Source: Actinomadura coerulea
GTDB taxonomy: Bacteria > Actinomycetota > Actinomycetes > Streptosporangiales > Streptosporangiaceae
Reading direction: 5' to 3'
DNA length: 64,000 bases
Assembly (NCBI RefSeq): GCF_014208105.1
Contig: NZ_JACHMQ010000001.1
Span: forward strand, 3,224,001 to 3,288,000
Positions 1 through 8,253 of the stretch are shown piece by piece (within the stretch, counting starts at the first letter, position 1; each line of letters starts with the position of its first letter). A program made the position numbers and the translations under genes. A model generated the notes under the pieces. That model was not told the DNA's origin, searched no databases, and worked only from the letters and a program-made list of their open reading frames with translations.

Positions 1-211
1 GCGCCTTGTCCCCGTCCACCCACTGCCCGGCGAGGTTCACGACCGGGCAGTCGGCCGGCTCCATCCGGTCGAGCATCATCCCGCCCGGCGTGACCGCGAC
101 CAGGTCGCCGGACCGGACGCTGACGTTGCCGGAGGCGCCCGTCACCAGCCCGGTCTCCGCCAGCCGCCGGCCGATCCCGCACAACGCGTCCCGCTCGTCC
201 CTCAGCAACAT
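1..211 (-). CDS. Class II aldolase/adducin family protein (N-terminal part)
   Basis: The first 70 codons read MLLRDERDALCGIGRRLAETG and continue through SGNVSVR and TPGGMMLD. This is the N-terminal pattern of class II aldolases (fuculose-1-phosphate or ribulose-5-phosphate type), in which a glycine-rich SGN loop contributes to phosphate binding. The gene runs off the left edge, so the metal-binding histidines are not visible. The ATG at 211 is preceded by GAGAGG at a good distance. It is divergent from a PfkB kinase 71 bp away; kinase plus class II aldolase is a common pair for phosphorylating and then cleaving a sugar or sugar acid. The substrate cannot be told from what is seen. Confidence 0.8.
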   Translation of the reverse strand, partial: MLLRDERDALCGIGRRLAETGLVTGASGNVSVRSGDLVAVTPGGMMLDRMEPADCPVVNLAGQWVDGDKA

Positions 212-282
212 GCGAATACCTCTCACATTTCGTGGCCTGCACCGCGTACGCTACGGCCCTGACGATCGCTAAGGGGCCGGAC

Positions 283-1200
283 ATGACCGTCGTCACTCTC
301 GGCGCGCACATCCTGGACGTGCTCGCCCGCCCGGTGGAGGGCATCCCGGACGGCCAGGGCACCGTCGTCGTCGAGCGGATCCGGGTGACCGCGGCGGGCG
401 CCGCCGCCGGGACCGCCGTCGCCCTGGCCCGCCTCGGCAACGACGTCGTCTCGGTCGGCGCGATCGGAGACGACGACCTCGGCGACCTGCTGGTCACGAT
501 CATGGCGCGCGAGGGCGTGGACGTGCGCGGGCTCGTCCGGCGGGCGGCCGAGCAGACCAGCGCGTCGATCCTGCCGATCCGGCCGGACGGCGGCCGCCCG
601 AGCTTCCACGTCCCCGGCGCGAACCTGACCCTCACCGCGGACGCCGTCGGGCCGGGCCTGCTGGACGCGGCGGGCACGGTGCACCTCGGCGGCCCCGACG
701 TCACCTTCGGCCTCAACGACCCGGCCTTCCTCGCCGCGCTCGCCGCCGCCCGCGAGGCCGGCACCGTCGTGACGATGGACCTGCTGTCCACCATGCCCGA
801 CCTGCTGGACGGCGCCGCCGCCTTCCTCCCCCACGTCGACCACTTCCTGCCGAACGAGGAGCAGGCCGCCCTCATGACCGGCGAGGACGATCCGGAGAAG
901 GCCGCCGCCGCGCTCCTCGCGCGGGGGCCTCGCACGGTCGTCGTCACGCTCGGCGGGGAGGGCAGCCTCGTCGCCACCGCCGAGGGCGCGCACCGGCTGC
1001 CGGCGCTGCCCGTCGAGGTCGTCGACACGACCGGCTGCGGCGACGCCTACTGCGCCGGGTTCATCACCGGCCTGACGCGCGGGAGGGACGTGCTGGAGGC
1101 CGCGCGCTGGGGCACCGCCGCGGCGGCCACCGTCGCCCAGGGGCTCGGCTCCGACGCCGGCCTCACCGGCCTGGACGCGGTCCTCGCCCTCCTGGACTGA
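283..1200 (+). CDS. PfkB-family carbohydrate kinase
   Basis: This 305-residue protein has the ribokinase/PfkB fold signature DTTGCGDAYCAGF at residues 248-260, where D254 is the expected catalytic base and the GCGD turn forms the anion hole. The N-terminal glycine-rich motif is degenerate (TAAGAAAGTAVALARLG), with threonine where the usual asparagine of the sugar site sits, so the substrate may differ from ribose or fructose. The ATG at 283 was chosen over an upstream in-frame ATG at 232 because AAGGGG at 271-276 is correctly spaced and homology starts there. It probably phosphorylates the substrate of the divergent class II aldolase; this is inferred from context only. Confidence 0.85.
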   Translation: MTVVTLGAHILDVLARPVEGIPDGQGTVVVERIRVTAAGAAAGTAVALARLGNDVVSVGAIGDDDLGDLLVTIMAREGVDVRGLVRRAAEQTSASILPIRPDGGRPSFHVPGANLTLTADAVGPGLLDAAGTVHLGGPDVTFGLNDPAFLAALAAAREAGTVVTMDLLSTMPDLLDGAAAFLPHVDHFLPNEEQAALMTGEDDPEKAAAALLARGPRTVVVTLGGEGSLVATAEGAHRLPALPVEVVDTTGCGDAYCAGFITGLTRGRDVLEAARWGTAAAATVAQGLGSDAGLTGLDAVLALLD

Positions 1201-1225
1201 CACGAGGACGGAGCGACACGGGCGC

Positions 1226-1867
1226 TCAGAGCGGGGCCGCGCCCCGGGCCCGGTGCAGGACGGCGTTCGCCGCCCCGGCGAGCTGCTCCAGCCGGAACAC
1301 CTCCGTCCGGTGGAACGGCGGCGCGCCCGTCCGGGCGACCACCAGCGCGAGCCCGCCCGCCGCGAGCGGGCAGACCGCGAAGCGCGTGCCGTCCGGCGCC
1401 GTGAACGCCCGCGGCCGCAGCGGCCGCAGCTCCGGCAGGACGGCGCCGGGCTCGCCGCCGGCGCTGGCGTGCACGAGGACCGCCTCGTCCTCCCCCTCCA
1501 GCTCGGCGAGGCCCGCCCAGTCGGCGCTCAGGACGGCCGGGACGGCGTCGGCGAGGATCTCCAGGCCGCGCTCCGGGACGGCCGCGACCTGGCCGATCAC
1601 GGCCGCGTCGGGGAAGGCGCCCTGCGGCTCGGCGGTCGGCCAGATCCCGACGACCTCCACCCCCGGCACCGAGCCGAGCCCCCCGGCCAGCCGCTCGGAG
1701 TCGGCCCCCGCGGGCCACGCGACGGTGAAGTCGTCCATCGCCCGCCCGTTGTCGCGTTCCAGCACCGTCATCTGGACGACGTCCGCGCCCGCCGCGCCCA
1801 GGGTGCGCGCGACCTGCCCCAGCGACCCGGGACGGTCCGGAAGCCGCACCCTTATCCGCAGCAACAT
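1226..1867 (-). CDS. ACT-domain protein
   Basis: The 213-residue protein begins with MLLRIRVRLPDRPGSLGQVARTL and ADVVQMTVLERD, the ligand-binding ACT fold seen in amino-acid-sensing regulators. The rest (residues about 90-210) looks like a GAF-like or degenerate sensory module without recognisable catalytic residues. The ATG at 1867 lies 5 nt after GGAGG; a GTG two codons upstream overlaps that ribosome site and is less likely. It is convergent with the PfkB kinase (25-bp gap) and divergent from the GrpE/Hsp70 operon. Stand-alone ACT proteins of this kind are common in actinomycetes, but their ligand is not known to me. Confidence 0.7.
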   Translation of the reverse strand: MLLRIRVRLPDRPGSLGQVARTLGAAGADVVQMTVLERDNGRAMDDFTVAWPAGADSERLAGGLGSVPGVEVVGIWPTAEPQGAFPDAAVIGQVAAVPERGLEILADAVPAVLSADWAGLAELEGEDEAVLVHASAGGEPGAVLPELRPLRPRAFTAPDGTRFAVCPLAAGGLALVVARTGAPPFHRTEVFRLEQLAGAANAVLHRARGAAPL

Positions 1868-1970
1868 CGCCACCTCCAGTCTCCGTGCGAGGTCCCCAGC
1901 TTCGACGAGACCCGTTTCCCCCGTGTTACCCAGACGTGTCGTCCCAAGAAAACGGCACGGAAGTCGGTGC

Positions 1971-2000
1971 TGGAACGGCGGGCACGGGTCAAACTAGAGT
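1971..2000 (+). promoter_or_regulatory. Candidate promoter of the GrpE/Hsp70/GTPase operon
   Basis: TGGAAC at 1971-1976 and TAGAGT at 1995-2000 are separated by 18 bp, about 60 bp ahead of the GTG start at 2061. The GGAAC-like -35 would also fit an ECF-type sigma factor. No HAIR (HspR) or CIRCE (HrcA) heat-shock operator was seen between 1868 and 2060, so the operon is probably not under classical heat-shock control. Confidence 0.3.
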
Positions 2001-2060
2001 CCGGTGGAGGTCATCGGTTGGCCTGACGTCTCCTGCCGTCCAGCATTAAGGTGACTCTAC

Positions 2061-2705
2061 GTGTCGAGGGACGGGGAAACCCCAGTCAGCGAAGCCTCCG
2101 GTGCCGGGCCTGGACCGGCGCGTGCCGGGGACGCCGGGGAGGGCGACGAGAGCGCGGTGCTGCACGCCGAGGTGAGGGACGCCCTCGCCGGGCTCACCGC
2201 CCGCCTCGACCGCGAGCGCGAGCGCGCGGAGCACCGCGAGGCCGTCATCGACCGGCTCCACGAGGAGAACCAGCGGCTGCGGCGCGGGGAGCTGCAGGCG
2301 ATGCTGGAGCCCGTCCGCGCGGCGCTGTACCGGCTGCACGACCAGGCGCGCCGCGAGGCCGACCGGCTCGGCGCGCCCGATCTCGCCGAGGCGCCCGACC
2401 CCCGGCGGACGGCGGTGCTGCTGGCGGCGATGGCCGACGACGTCGCCGACGCGCTCGCGCGGCTCGGCGTCGAGCGGTTCACCGTCGAGCCGGGCGCCCC
2501 CTACGACGCGTCCCGGCACCGCCCGGTCGCGGTCACGCCCATCGACGACCCCGTGGCGGACGGCACCGTCACGGCCGTGCAGTCCGACGGGTTCGAGCAG
2601 AGCGGGAAGGTGCTGCGCAAGGCGGCGGTCAGCGTCGGCAGGCTCGCCGAGCCGGCGCCCGCCGGCGAGGCGGCGCACAACGGACAGACGACGAACAGCG
2701 GGTGA
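2061..2705 (+). CDS. GrpE-like nucleotide exchange factor
   Basis: This 214-residue protein has a disordered acidic N-terminus, a heptad-rich helix at about residues 40-80 (LTARLDRERERAEHREAVI) and a C-terminal part ending in a GrpE-like beta segment (V-A-V-T-P-I-D-D-P, then DGTVTAVQSDGFEQSGKVLRKAAVSV around 155-195). GrpE proteins exchange ADP for ATP on Hsp70. It is the first gene of a six-gene operon and stands 5 bp ahead of an Hsp70 gene, so it probably serves that Hsp70 rather than the housekeeping DnaK. The GTG start at 2061 is preceded by TAAGGTGA. The central helical region is divergent from ordinary GrpE. Confidence 0.75.
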   Translation: MSRDGETPVSEASGAGPGPARAGDAGEGDESAVLHAEVRDALAGLTARLDRERERAEHREAVIDRLHEENQRLRRGELQAMLEPVRAALYRLHDQARREADRLGAPDLAEAPDPRRTAVLLAAMADDVADALARLGVERFTVEPGAPYDASRHRPVAVTPIDDPVADGTVTAVQSDGFEQSGKVLRKAAVSVGRLAEPAPAGEAAHNGQTTNSG

Positions 2706-2710
2706 GGGAC

Positions 2711-4294
2711 ATGGCCGTCTACGGGATCGACCTGGGAACGACGTACTCCTGCATTGCCTCCATCGACGACGTGGGCCGGCCCGCGGTCCAGCGGAACCTG
2801 GAGGGCACCGACACCACGCCGTCCGTCGTGTTCTTCGAGAGCGGCGAGAACGTCGTCGTCGGCCAGACCGCGAAGGACACCGCGGTCCTGGAGCCCGACA
2901 ACGTCGTCAGCCTGATCAAGCGCGACATGGGCCGCGACGTCACGCGCCCCATCCACGGGATCGACTTCACACCCGAGGAGGTGTCGGCGTTCATCCTGCT
3001 GAAGCTGGCGACGGACGCGCGCACCACGACGGGCGAGGAGACCCGCGACGTGGTCATCACCGTCCCGGCCTACTTCGGCGTGGCCGAGCGCGACGCGACC
3101 CGCAAGGCGGGCCGCATCGCGGGGCTGAACGTCATCGACATCGTGTCCGAGCCGATCGCCGCCGCGATCACCTACGGCGTCCTCAACCCCGAGAGCGACC
3201 GCACGATCCTGGTGTACGACCTCGGCGGCGGGACGTTCGACACCACGGTCATCGCGCTGCGCGAAGGCCACATCGAGGTGGTGTGCACCGACGGCGACCA
3301 CGAGCTCGGCGGCGCCGACTGGGACGCCCGGCTCGTGGAGCACCTGGCCGAGCGGTTCCGCGCCGAGCACCCGGACGCGGGCGACCCGCTGGACGACCGG
3401 CAGACCGAGCAGCAGCTGCGCCGCGACGCCGAGGACGCCAAGAAGGCCCTCACCAGCCGCACGTCCCACACCGTCCGGGTCATGCACGGCGGGCGGGTCG
3501 CCTCGGTCGAGGTGACGCGGGAGAAGCTGGAGGAGCTGACCAAGGACCTCCTCGACCGCACCGTGGAGATCACCGGCCGGACGCTGGCGACCGCCGCCGA
3601 GAAGGGCGTGGAGGACTACGACGACCTCGTCCTCGTCGGCGGCTCCACGAAGATGCCGGTCGTCGCGGCGCGGCTGCAGACCGAGCTCGGCCTCGCCCCC
3701 CGCCTGCAGGACCCCGACCTCGCGGTCGCCAAGGGCGCCGCCCTGTACGCCTTCGAGGAGACCTACCGGCGGCTCGTCCGGGAGGGCGCCGCCGAGCGCG
3801 CCGAGGAGATGGCGAACCGGGCGGGCCTGTCGGCCGAGCAGCAGCGGCAGATCGCCGGGCGGAAGATCAGGACGGTCGCCTCGCACGCGTTCGGGATCGT
3901 GGTCGTCGACCGGGAGACCGGCGCCGAGAGCGTCGCGCACCTCGTGCACGCCAACGACGAGCTGCCCGCGGCCAGGACCGAGGACTTCTTCACCGTCTAC
4001 GACGACCAGGCCTCGGCCGACATCCGGGTGATGGAGCAGGCCGGCGTGGTGGAGTCCGCCGACCTGATCGACAACACCGAGATCGCGACCGGGGAGATCC
4101 GCGTCCCGCCGGGCAAGAAGTCGGGCTGGCCGATCGGGGTGACGTTCGAGCTCGACTCCTCGGGCCTGCTGAACGTCACGGCCGTGGAGAAGGAGACCGG
4201 GGAGCGGCTGGAGCTGAAGGTGGACGTCGGCGGAATGTCGGAGGAGGAGGTCGAGCGCTCCCGCAAGGCCCTCTCCCGGGTCCAGGTCAGCTGA
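2711..4294 (+). CDS. Short Hsp70 (DnaK-like) chaperone
   Basis: The 527-residue protein opens with the Hsp70 phosphate-1 motif YGIDLGTTYSC and carries the second phosphate loop VYDLGGGTFDTTV and the adenosine motif VLVGGSTKMP. An Hsp70-type beta substrate-binding domain follows (residues about 400-515). Two things are odd. The canonical hydrophobic linker (DLLLLDV) is replaced by a helical stretch of about 35 residues, and the protein stops just after the beta domain, lacking most of the alpha-helical lid; housekeeping DnaK is about 610-640 residues. A lidless, re-linked Hsp70 may act as a switch or adaptor more than a general foldase. ATG at 2711 follows GGTGAGGGAC. Confidence 0.88.
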   Translation: MAVYGIDLGTTYSCIASIDDVGRPAVQRNLEGTDTTPSVVFFESGENVVVGQTAKDTAVLEPDNVVSLIKRDMGRDVTRPIHGIDFTPEEVSAFILLKLATDARTTTGEETRDVVITVPAYFGVAERDATRKAGRIAGLNVIDIVSEPIAAAITYGVLNPESDRTILVYDLGGGTFDTTVIALREGHIEVVCTDGDHELGGADWDARLVEHLAERFRAEHPDAGDPLDDRQTEQQLRRDAEDAKKALTSRTSHTVRVMHGGRVASVEVTREKLEELTKDLLDRTVEITGRTLATAAEKGVEDYDDLVLVGGSTKMPVVAARLQTELGLAPRLQDPDLAVAKGAALYAFEETYRRLVREGAAERAEEMANRAGLSAEQQRQIAGRKIRTVASHAFGIVVVDRETGAESVAHLVHANDELPAARTEDFFTVYDDQASADIRVMEQAGVVESADLIDNTEIATGEIRVPPGKKSGWPIGVTFELDSSGLLNVTAVEKETGERLELKVDVGGMSEEEVERSRKALSRVQVS

Positions 4295-4322
4295 GCGGGC
4301 CGCGGATCCCCTGGAGGCGCCC

Positions 4323-7007
4323 GTGGCGTTCGACGAGGACTACCGGCGGCAGGTGCTGGAACCCGCGCGCGCCGCGGGCGACCGGCCCCCCGAGGACCTG
4401 CGCGTCCGCTACGCGCTGGACGACCGACCGTCCTCCAGCCCCCACCCACCGCCGTTCAACGGACGAGCTCCGCTCGACGGACTGGACGCGGCGGCCGTGG
4501 CGGCGCGGGTCAGGGAGGTCCGGCAGTGCTGGCGGCGGGCGCGCGGGCAGCTGAAGTACCGCAAGCTCATCGACCGGCTGGAGGCCGAGCACCGCGAGCT
4601 GGCGCCGCTGTTCACCGCCGCCGAGCGCGGCGACCCGCGCCCGCTGGAGGCGCGGCTGCGCGGCGGCCGCGAGCGCGCCGAGCGACGCCTCGGCGAGGCC
4701 CGCGCCCGCCTCGCCGACGCGGCCGGGGTGCTGCGGATGGCCACGCCCGCCGAGGTCGAGGCCATCGCCCGCACCACCGGGGTGCGGGGCGGGGAGCTGG
4801 CGGAGCTCGCCGCCGCCGACGGCGTCGAGATCCGCGAGCCCGACCCGCTGCCGTCCGCCGCGCCCTATCCCGCGTACCGGAAGGTGCGCGAGTCGCTGGA
4901 CGTCCTCGGCGGGCGCCACCTCGCCGGCTTCCTCTTCGGCGCCCGCCTCACCGGCCCGATGCGCGTCCTGGACGGCTTCGCCGCGCCGGGCGGCGGCCCG
5001 CGCCCGGACGGGGACGCGGTCGCGGCGGCGGGAGCCGAGTGGGCGCGCCGCAGCCGCGACACCACCACCACGCACGCCGACACCGTGCTGGCCGCGCTCC
5101 GCTCGGGCGCCGACCTGCCCGCACTGCTGCTGTTCGACATCGCCGACCGGCTCCGCGAGCGCCTGCGGGAGCGGGCGTCCGAGCGCGCCCTGCTCCGGTA
5201 CGCCGCCGAGGAGCTGGGCGTCGAGCAGGGCGACGCCCGCCGCCTGGTGTTCGCCGTCGTGCGGGAGACCGACCGGGGCGGCGGCGGCCTCGCGGGGCGG
5301 CTCCGGGCGCTGCTGGACTCCGGCGACGTGCACGCGGCGGCCGGGCTGGCCGACGCCGCGCGGGTCCCGCACCCCTCCCCCGGCGCCGAGCCGCCCGAGG
5401 AGGAGGTGCTCGCCGCCGAGGCCCGGCACCGCCTCGGCACCGCGCTGCGCCTGCGCGAGGCCGCGTCCGCCGAGCCCGACCCGGACCGCGCCCACCGCCT
5501 GCTCGCCGACGCGCTGCGCCTCGTCCGGGACCTGCCGGGCGCCGCCGCCCACCAGCGGCGCCTGCCGCCGCGCCCGGTGCCGGCCGTGCACCTCGACGTC
5601 GACGGCGCGTCGGTGCGGCTGTCCTGGGAGGATTCGCCGTCCACCGGGGGCGAGGTCGTCCACCACGTGGTGCGGCGCGCGGGCAGGGCGCCGCGCGACG
5701 CGCGCGACGGCACGGCCGTCGGCGGGGCTCTGGACGCCCGCCCCCCGGTCAACGTGCCGCTGTACTACGGGGTGGTCGCGGTGCGGGGCGAGGCCGCCGC
5801 GCCGCCGGCGGTGGCCGGGCCGGTCGTCGTGCGGCCCGAACCCGAGGAGGTCGAGCTGACCGCCGGGGACGGGCAGGTCACGGGACGCTGGCGGTGCCCG
5901 GCGGAGGCGGTGCGGGTCGTCGTGGCGCGGGACGGCCGGGACGTCGCGGCGGGCCGGGACGGGTTCCGCGAGCGCGTCCCGAACGGGCGGACGCACCACT
6001 ACCGGATCGCCGCCGTCTACCTCGACGCGGCCGGGCGCGAGGTCGTCACGGACGGGGTGCGGGCGTCGGCCACGCCGAGCGCGCCGCCCGAGCCGGTGTT
6101 CGAGCTGACCGCCGAGACCGACGCGTCCGACCCCGGCCTGGTGCGGGCCCGGTTCGCGCCGCCCGCGCACGGGACGGTGGAGCTGGTCCTCTGCCCGGGC
6201 CCGCCGCCGTGGCCGCGCAGCGCGCTCGTCCCGCTGGAGGAGGTGCGGCGGGAGACGCGGCGGCTCGCGTGCGCGCAGACGAAGGGCGGGCTCGCGGTAC
6301 GGCCGGGCTCCGGGGGATGGCTCCTCGCGGTGACGGTCGCGGAGGGCACGGCCGCGATCGGCGCCTACCACCGGCACGTGAACCTGCCGCCGCCGCGCCG
6401 GCTGGTCGCCGAGCGGCGGGGCGCCTACGTGCACGTGGGGTTCGACTGGCCGCCCGACGTCGCGGAGGTCGACGTCGCCTACCGGATCGGGCGGGACACC
6501 GGAGACGCCGCGCGGTCCGGCGACTCCGCGCACGGTCCCGTCCGGGCCGCGCAGAGCGTCACCCGGGCCGCCTACGACACCCAGGGCGGGATCCGGCTGC
6601 CCGTCCCCGAGGACGCGCCCGTCGAGCTGTCCGTCGCCGCGGCCGGGACGGTGGGCGGAGCGCGGATGACCGGCCCGCCGGCGACCGCCGAGGTCGCCGC
6701 GCGCACGATCGTCCACTACGACGTGCTGCGGTCGGGCCCGCCGTGGCGGCGGACGCTGACGGTCCGGCTCCACTCGTCCCGCCCGCTGCGGGTGGCACGG
6801 CTGTCGCTGGTGCTGCGCGCCGGGCGGGTGATGCCGCAGCGCGCCGCCGACGGCGAGACCCTCGGCACGTGGGACGCGGTGCCCGTGCCGGGCGAGCTGT
6901 CGCTCGGCGCGCCGTCCGCGTCGGGACCGTACTGGCTGCGCTGCTTCGCCGACGACGACGCCGTCGAGCTGAGCGATCCCCCCGTCCGCCGACTCCAGGT
7001 CCCCTGA
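4323..7007 (+). CDS. Large protein with N-terminal helical region and C-terminal Fn3-like repeats
   Basis: This 894-residue protein has no signal peptide or membrane segment. Residues about 50-150 form charged helices (VREVRQCWRRARGQLKYRKLI), and residues about 150-410 are mostly helical with no motif I recognise. From about residue 414 on, beta-rich modules appear that resemble fibronectin type III sandwiches (VHLDVDGASVRLSWED, VTGRWRCPAEAVRVVVARDG, YVHVGFDWPPDVAEVDVAYR). The GTG at 4323 follows GGAGG by 5 nt, and the stop overlaps the next start (TGATG), indicating translational coupling. It sits between the Hsp70 and the first GTPase, which suggests a scaffold, client or recognition subunit; this is inference. 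Confidence 0.6.
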   Translation: MAFDEDYRRQVLEPARAAGDRPPEDLRVRYALDDRPSSSPHPPPFNGRAPLDGLDAAAVAARVREVRQCWRRARGQLKYRKLIDRLEAEHRELAPLFTAAERGDPRPLEARLRGGRERAERRLGEARARLADAAGVLRMATPAEVEAIARTTGVRGGELAELAAADGVEIREPDPLPSAAPYPAYRKVRESLDVLGGRHLAGFLFGARLTGPMRVLDGFAAPGGGPRPDGDAVAAAGAEWARRSRDTTTTHADTVLAALRSGADLPALLLFDIADRLRERLRERASERALLRYAAEELGVEQGDARRLVFAVVRETDRGGGGLAGRLRALLDSGDVHAAAGLADAARVPHPSPGAEPPEEEVLAAEARHRLGTALRLREAASAEPDPDRAHRLLADALRLVRDLPGAAAHQRRLPPRPVPAVHLDVDGASVRLSWEDSPSTGGEVVHHVVRRAGRAPRDARDGTAVGGALDARPPVNVPLYYGVVAVRGEAAAPPAVAGPVVVRPEPEEVELTAGDGQVTGRWRCPAEAVRVVVARDGRDVAAGRDGFRERVPNGRTHHYRIAAVYLDAAGREVVTDGVRASATPSAPPEPVFELTAETDASDPGLVRARFAPPAHGTVELVLCPGPPPWPRSALVPLEEVRRETRRLACAQTKGGLAVRPGSGGWLLAVTVAEGTAAIGAYHRHVNLPPPRRLVAERRGAYVHVGFDWPPDVAEVDVAYRIGRDTGDAARSGDSAHGPVRAAQSVTRAAYDTQGGIRLPVPEDAPVELSVAAAGTVGGARMTGPPATAEVAARTIVHYDVLRSGPPWRRTLTVRLHSSRPLRVARLSLVLRAGRVMPQRAADGETLGTWDAVPVPGELSLGAPSASGPYWLRCFADDDAVELSDPPVRRLQVP

Positions 7008-8251
7008 TGACGAGACCCCTGGCCCGGGTGGGAATCCCCGGCGTGCCGTCCCGGCAGGGAATCACCTGCCCCTACTGCTTCGCCTCCGTGGCGCCGCAGC
7101 GGATCCTGTTCCGGTGCCGGGGGCAGTCCGGGCGGCGGCAGGGCTGCGTCCCCGTCCTGGACGAGCGGCTGGCCGAGTACACCGGGTCGACGGCGGGGGC
7201 GTCGCTGCCGCCGGCGTTCGCCGCGCCCGGGCGCAAGGGCCGGGCCGACTGCCCCGGGTGCGGGGTGCCGACCGGGAACCGCGCCTGCCCCGAGTGCCAC
7301 AACCCGCTCCCGTCGGCGTACTGCGACTCCCCCGGCCGGATCGTCGCGCTCGTCGGGGCGAAGAACGCCGGGAAGAGCACCTACATCGCCGTCCTGCTGC
7401 ACGAGCTGATGAACCGGGTCGGGACGGAGCTCGACGCGTCGCTGGTCGCCTGCGACGACCGGACGATCGAGCGGTACAAGCGCGACTTCGCCCGTCCGCT
7501 GCTGGAGGAGCGGCGGCTGCTGCCGACGACGCCGAGCGCCGCGACCGGCCCCCGCGAGCCGCTGGTGTACCTGCTCACCCGGACCCGGACCCGGAAGGGG
7601 CGCTTCGCCCGGCCCCGCAACGACTCGCTGGCGCTGGTGCTGTTCGACACCGCGGGCGAGGACCTGCGCAGCCGCGAGGCCACCGACCTGCACCTGCGGT
7701 ACCTGGAGGCCGCGGACGCGATCATCTTCCTGGTCGACCCGCTGGAGCTGCCGGGCGCGCGGCCCGGCGTGCTGGACGCGGTGCCGGGGCCGCGCGCGGC
7801 CGGGGACGACCCCGGCGGGGAGCCGCTGGACGTCATCGCGCGCGTCACCGAGGCGCTGCGGCTGCGGCACGGCACCCGTCCGGGCGAGCCGCTGCCCGTA
7901 CCGGTCGCGGTCGCGCTCACCAAGATCGACGTGCTGCGGCCGGGGCTGCTGCGCCAGTCGGCGCTGCACCGGTCGCGGTCCGGGCAGGGCGTCCTCGACC
8001 TCGACGACAGGGACGCGGTGCACGAGCAGGTCCGCGCGCTCCTGCACGACTGGCAGGCCGGGCGGCTCGACACCTACCTGGGGCAGCAGTACGCCGACCA
8101 CGCGCTGTTCGGCCTGTCGGCGCTCGGCGGCGTCCCGGAGGAGGGGCGCGTCGGCGCGGGCGGCGTCCGGCCGTACCGGGCGGAGGATCCGCTGCTGTGG
8201 CTGCTGTACCGGTTCGGGATGCTCGACGGCGTCCGCCCGGGAGGGGCGTAG
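7007..8251 (+). CDS. Zinc-ribbon GTPase (double-GTPase-like, soluble)
   Basis: This 414-residue protein has two N-terminal zinc ribbons (C21/C24/C37/C47 and C82/C85/C94/C97) followed by a P-loop GTPase: G1 GAKNAGKST at 117-125, G3 DTAGED and G4 TKID. No membrane segment is visible. The arrangement matches the zinc-ribbon GTPases that, as I recall, comparative genomics has called double-GTPases and found paired with GAP1-type proteins. It is coupled to the Fn3-like gene by a TGATG overlap and followed 2 bp later by the GAP1-like gene. It probably hydrolyses GTP and works with the membrane-bound GTPase at 10473. A second complete GTPase domain was not seen. Confidence 0.8.
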   Translation: MTRPLARVGIPGVPSRQGITCPYCFASVAPQRILFRCRGQSGRRQGCVPVLDERLAEYTGSTAGASLPPAFAAPGRKGRADCPGCGVPTGNRACPECHNPLPSAYCDSPGRIVALVGAKNAGKSTYIAVLLHELMNRVGTELDASLVACDDRTIERYKRDFARPLLEERRLLPTTPSAATGPREPLVYLLTRTRTRKGRFARPRNDSLALVLFDTAGEDLRSREATDLHLRYLEAADAIIFLVDPLELPGARPGVLDAVPGPRAAGDDPGGEPLDVIARVTEALRLRHGTRPGEPLPVPVAVALTKIDVLRPGLLRQSALHRSRSGQGVLDLDDRDAVHEQVRALLHDWQAGRLDTYLGQQYADHALFGLSALGGVPEEGRVGAGGVRPYRAEDPLLWLLYRFGMLDGVRPGGA

Positions 8252-8253
8252 CG

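Noticed and set aside
1868..2060. Heat-shock operator (HAIR or CIRCE) ahead of the Hsp70 operon
   Set aside because: No CTTGAGT-N7-ACTCAAG or TTAGCACTC-N9-GAGTGCTAA-like sequence is present.
4287..6773. Long minus-strand open frame (over 800 codons) opposite the Fn3-like gene
   Set aside because: In DNA this GC-rich, frames opposite a real gene stay open by codon bias. Its translation is Arg/Pro/Gly-rich without domains, while the plus strand gives coupled, domain-bearing products.
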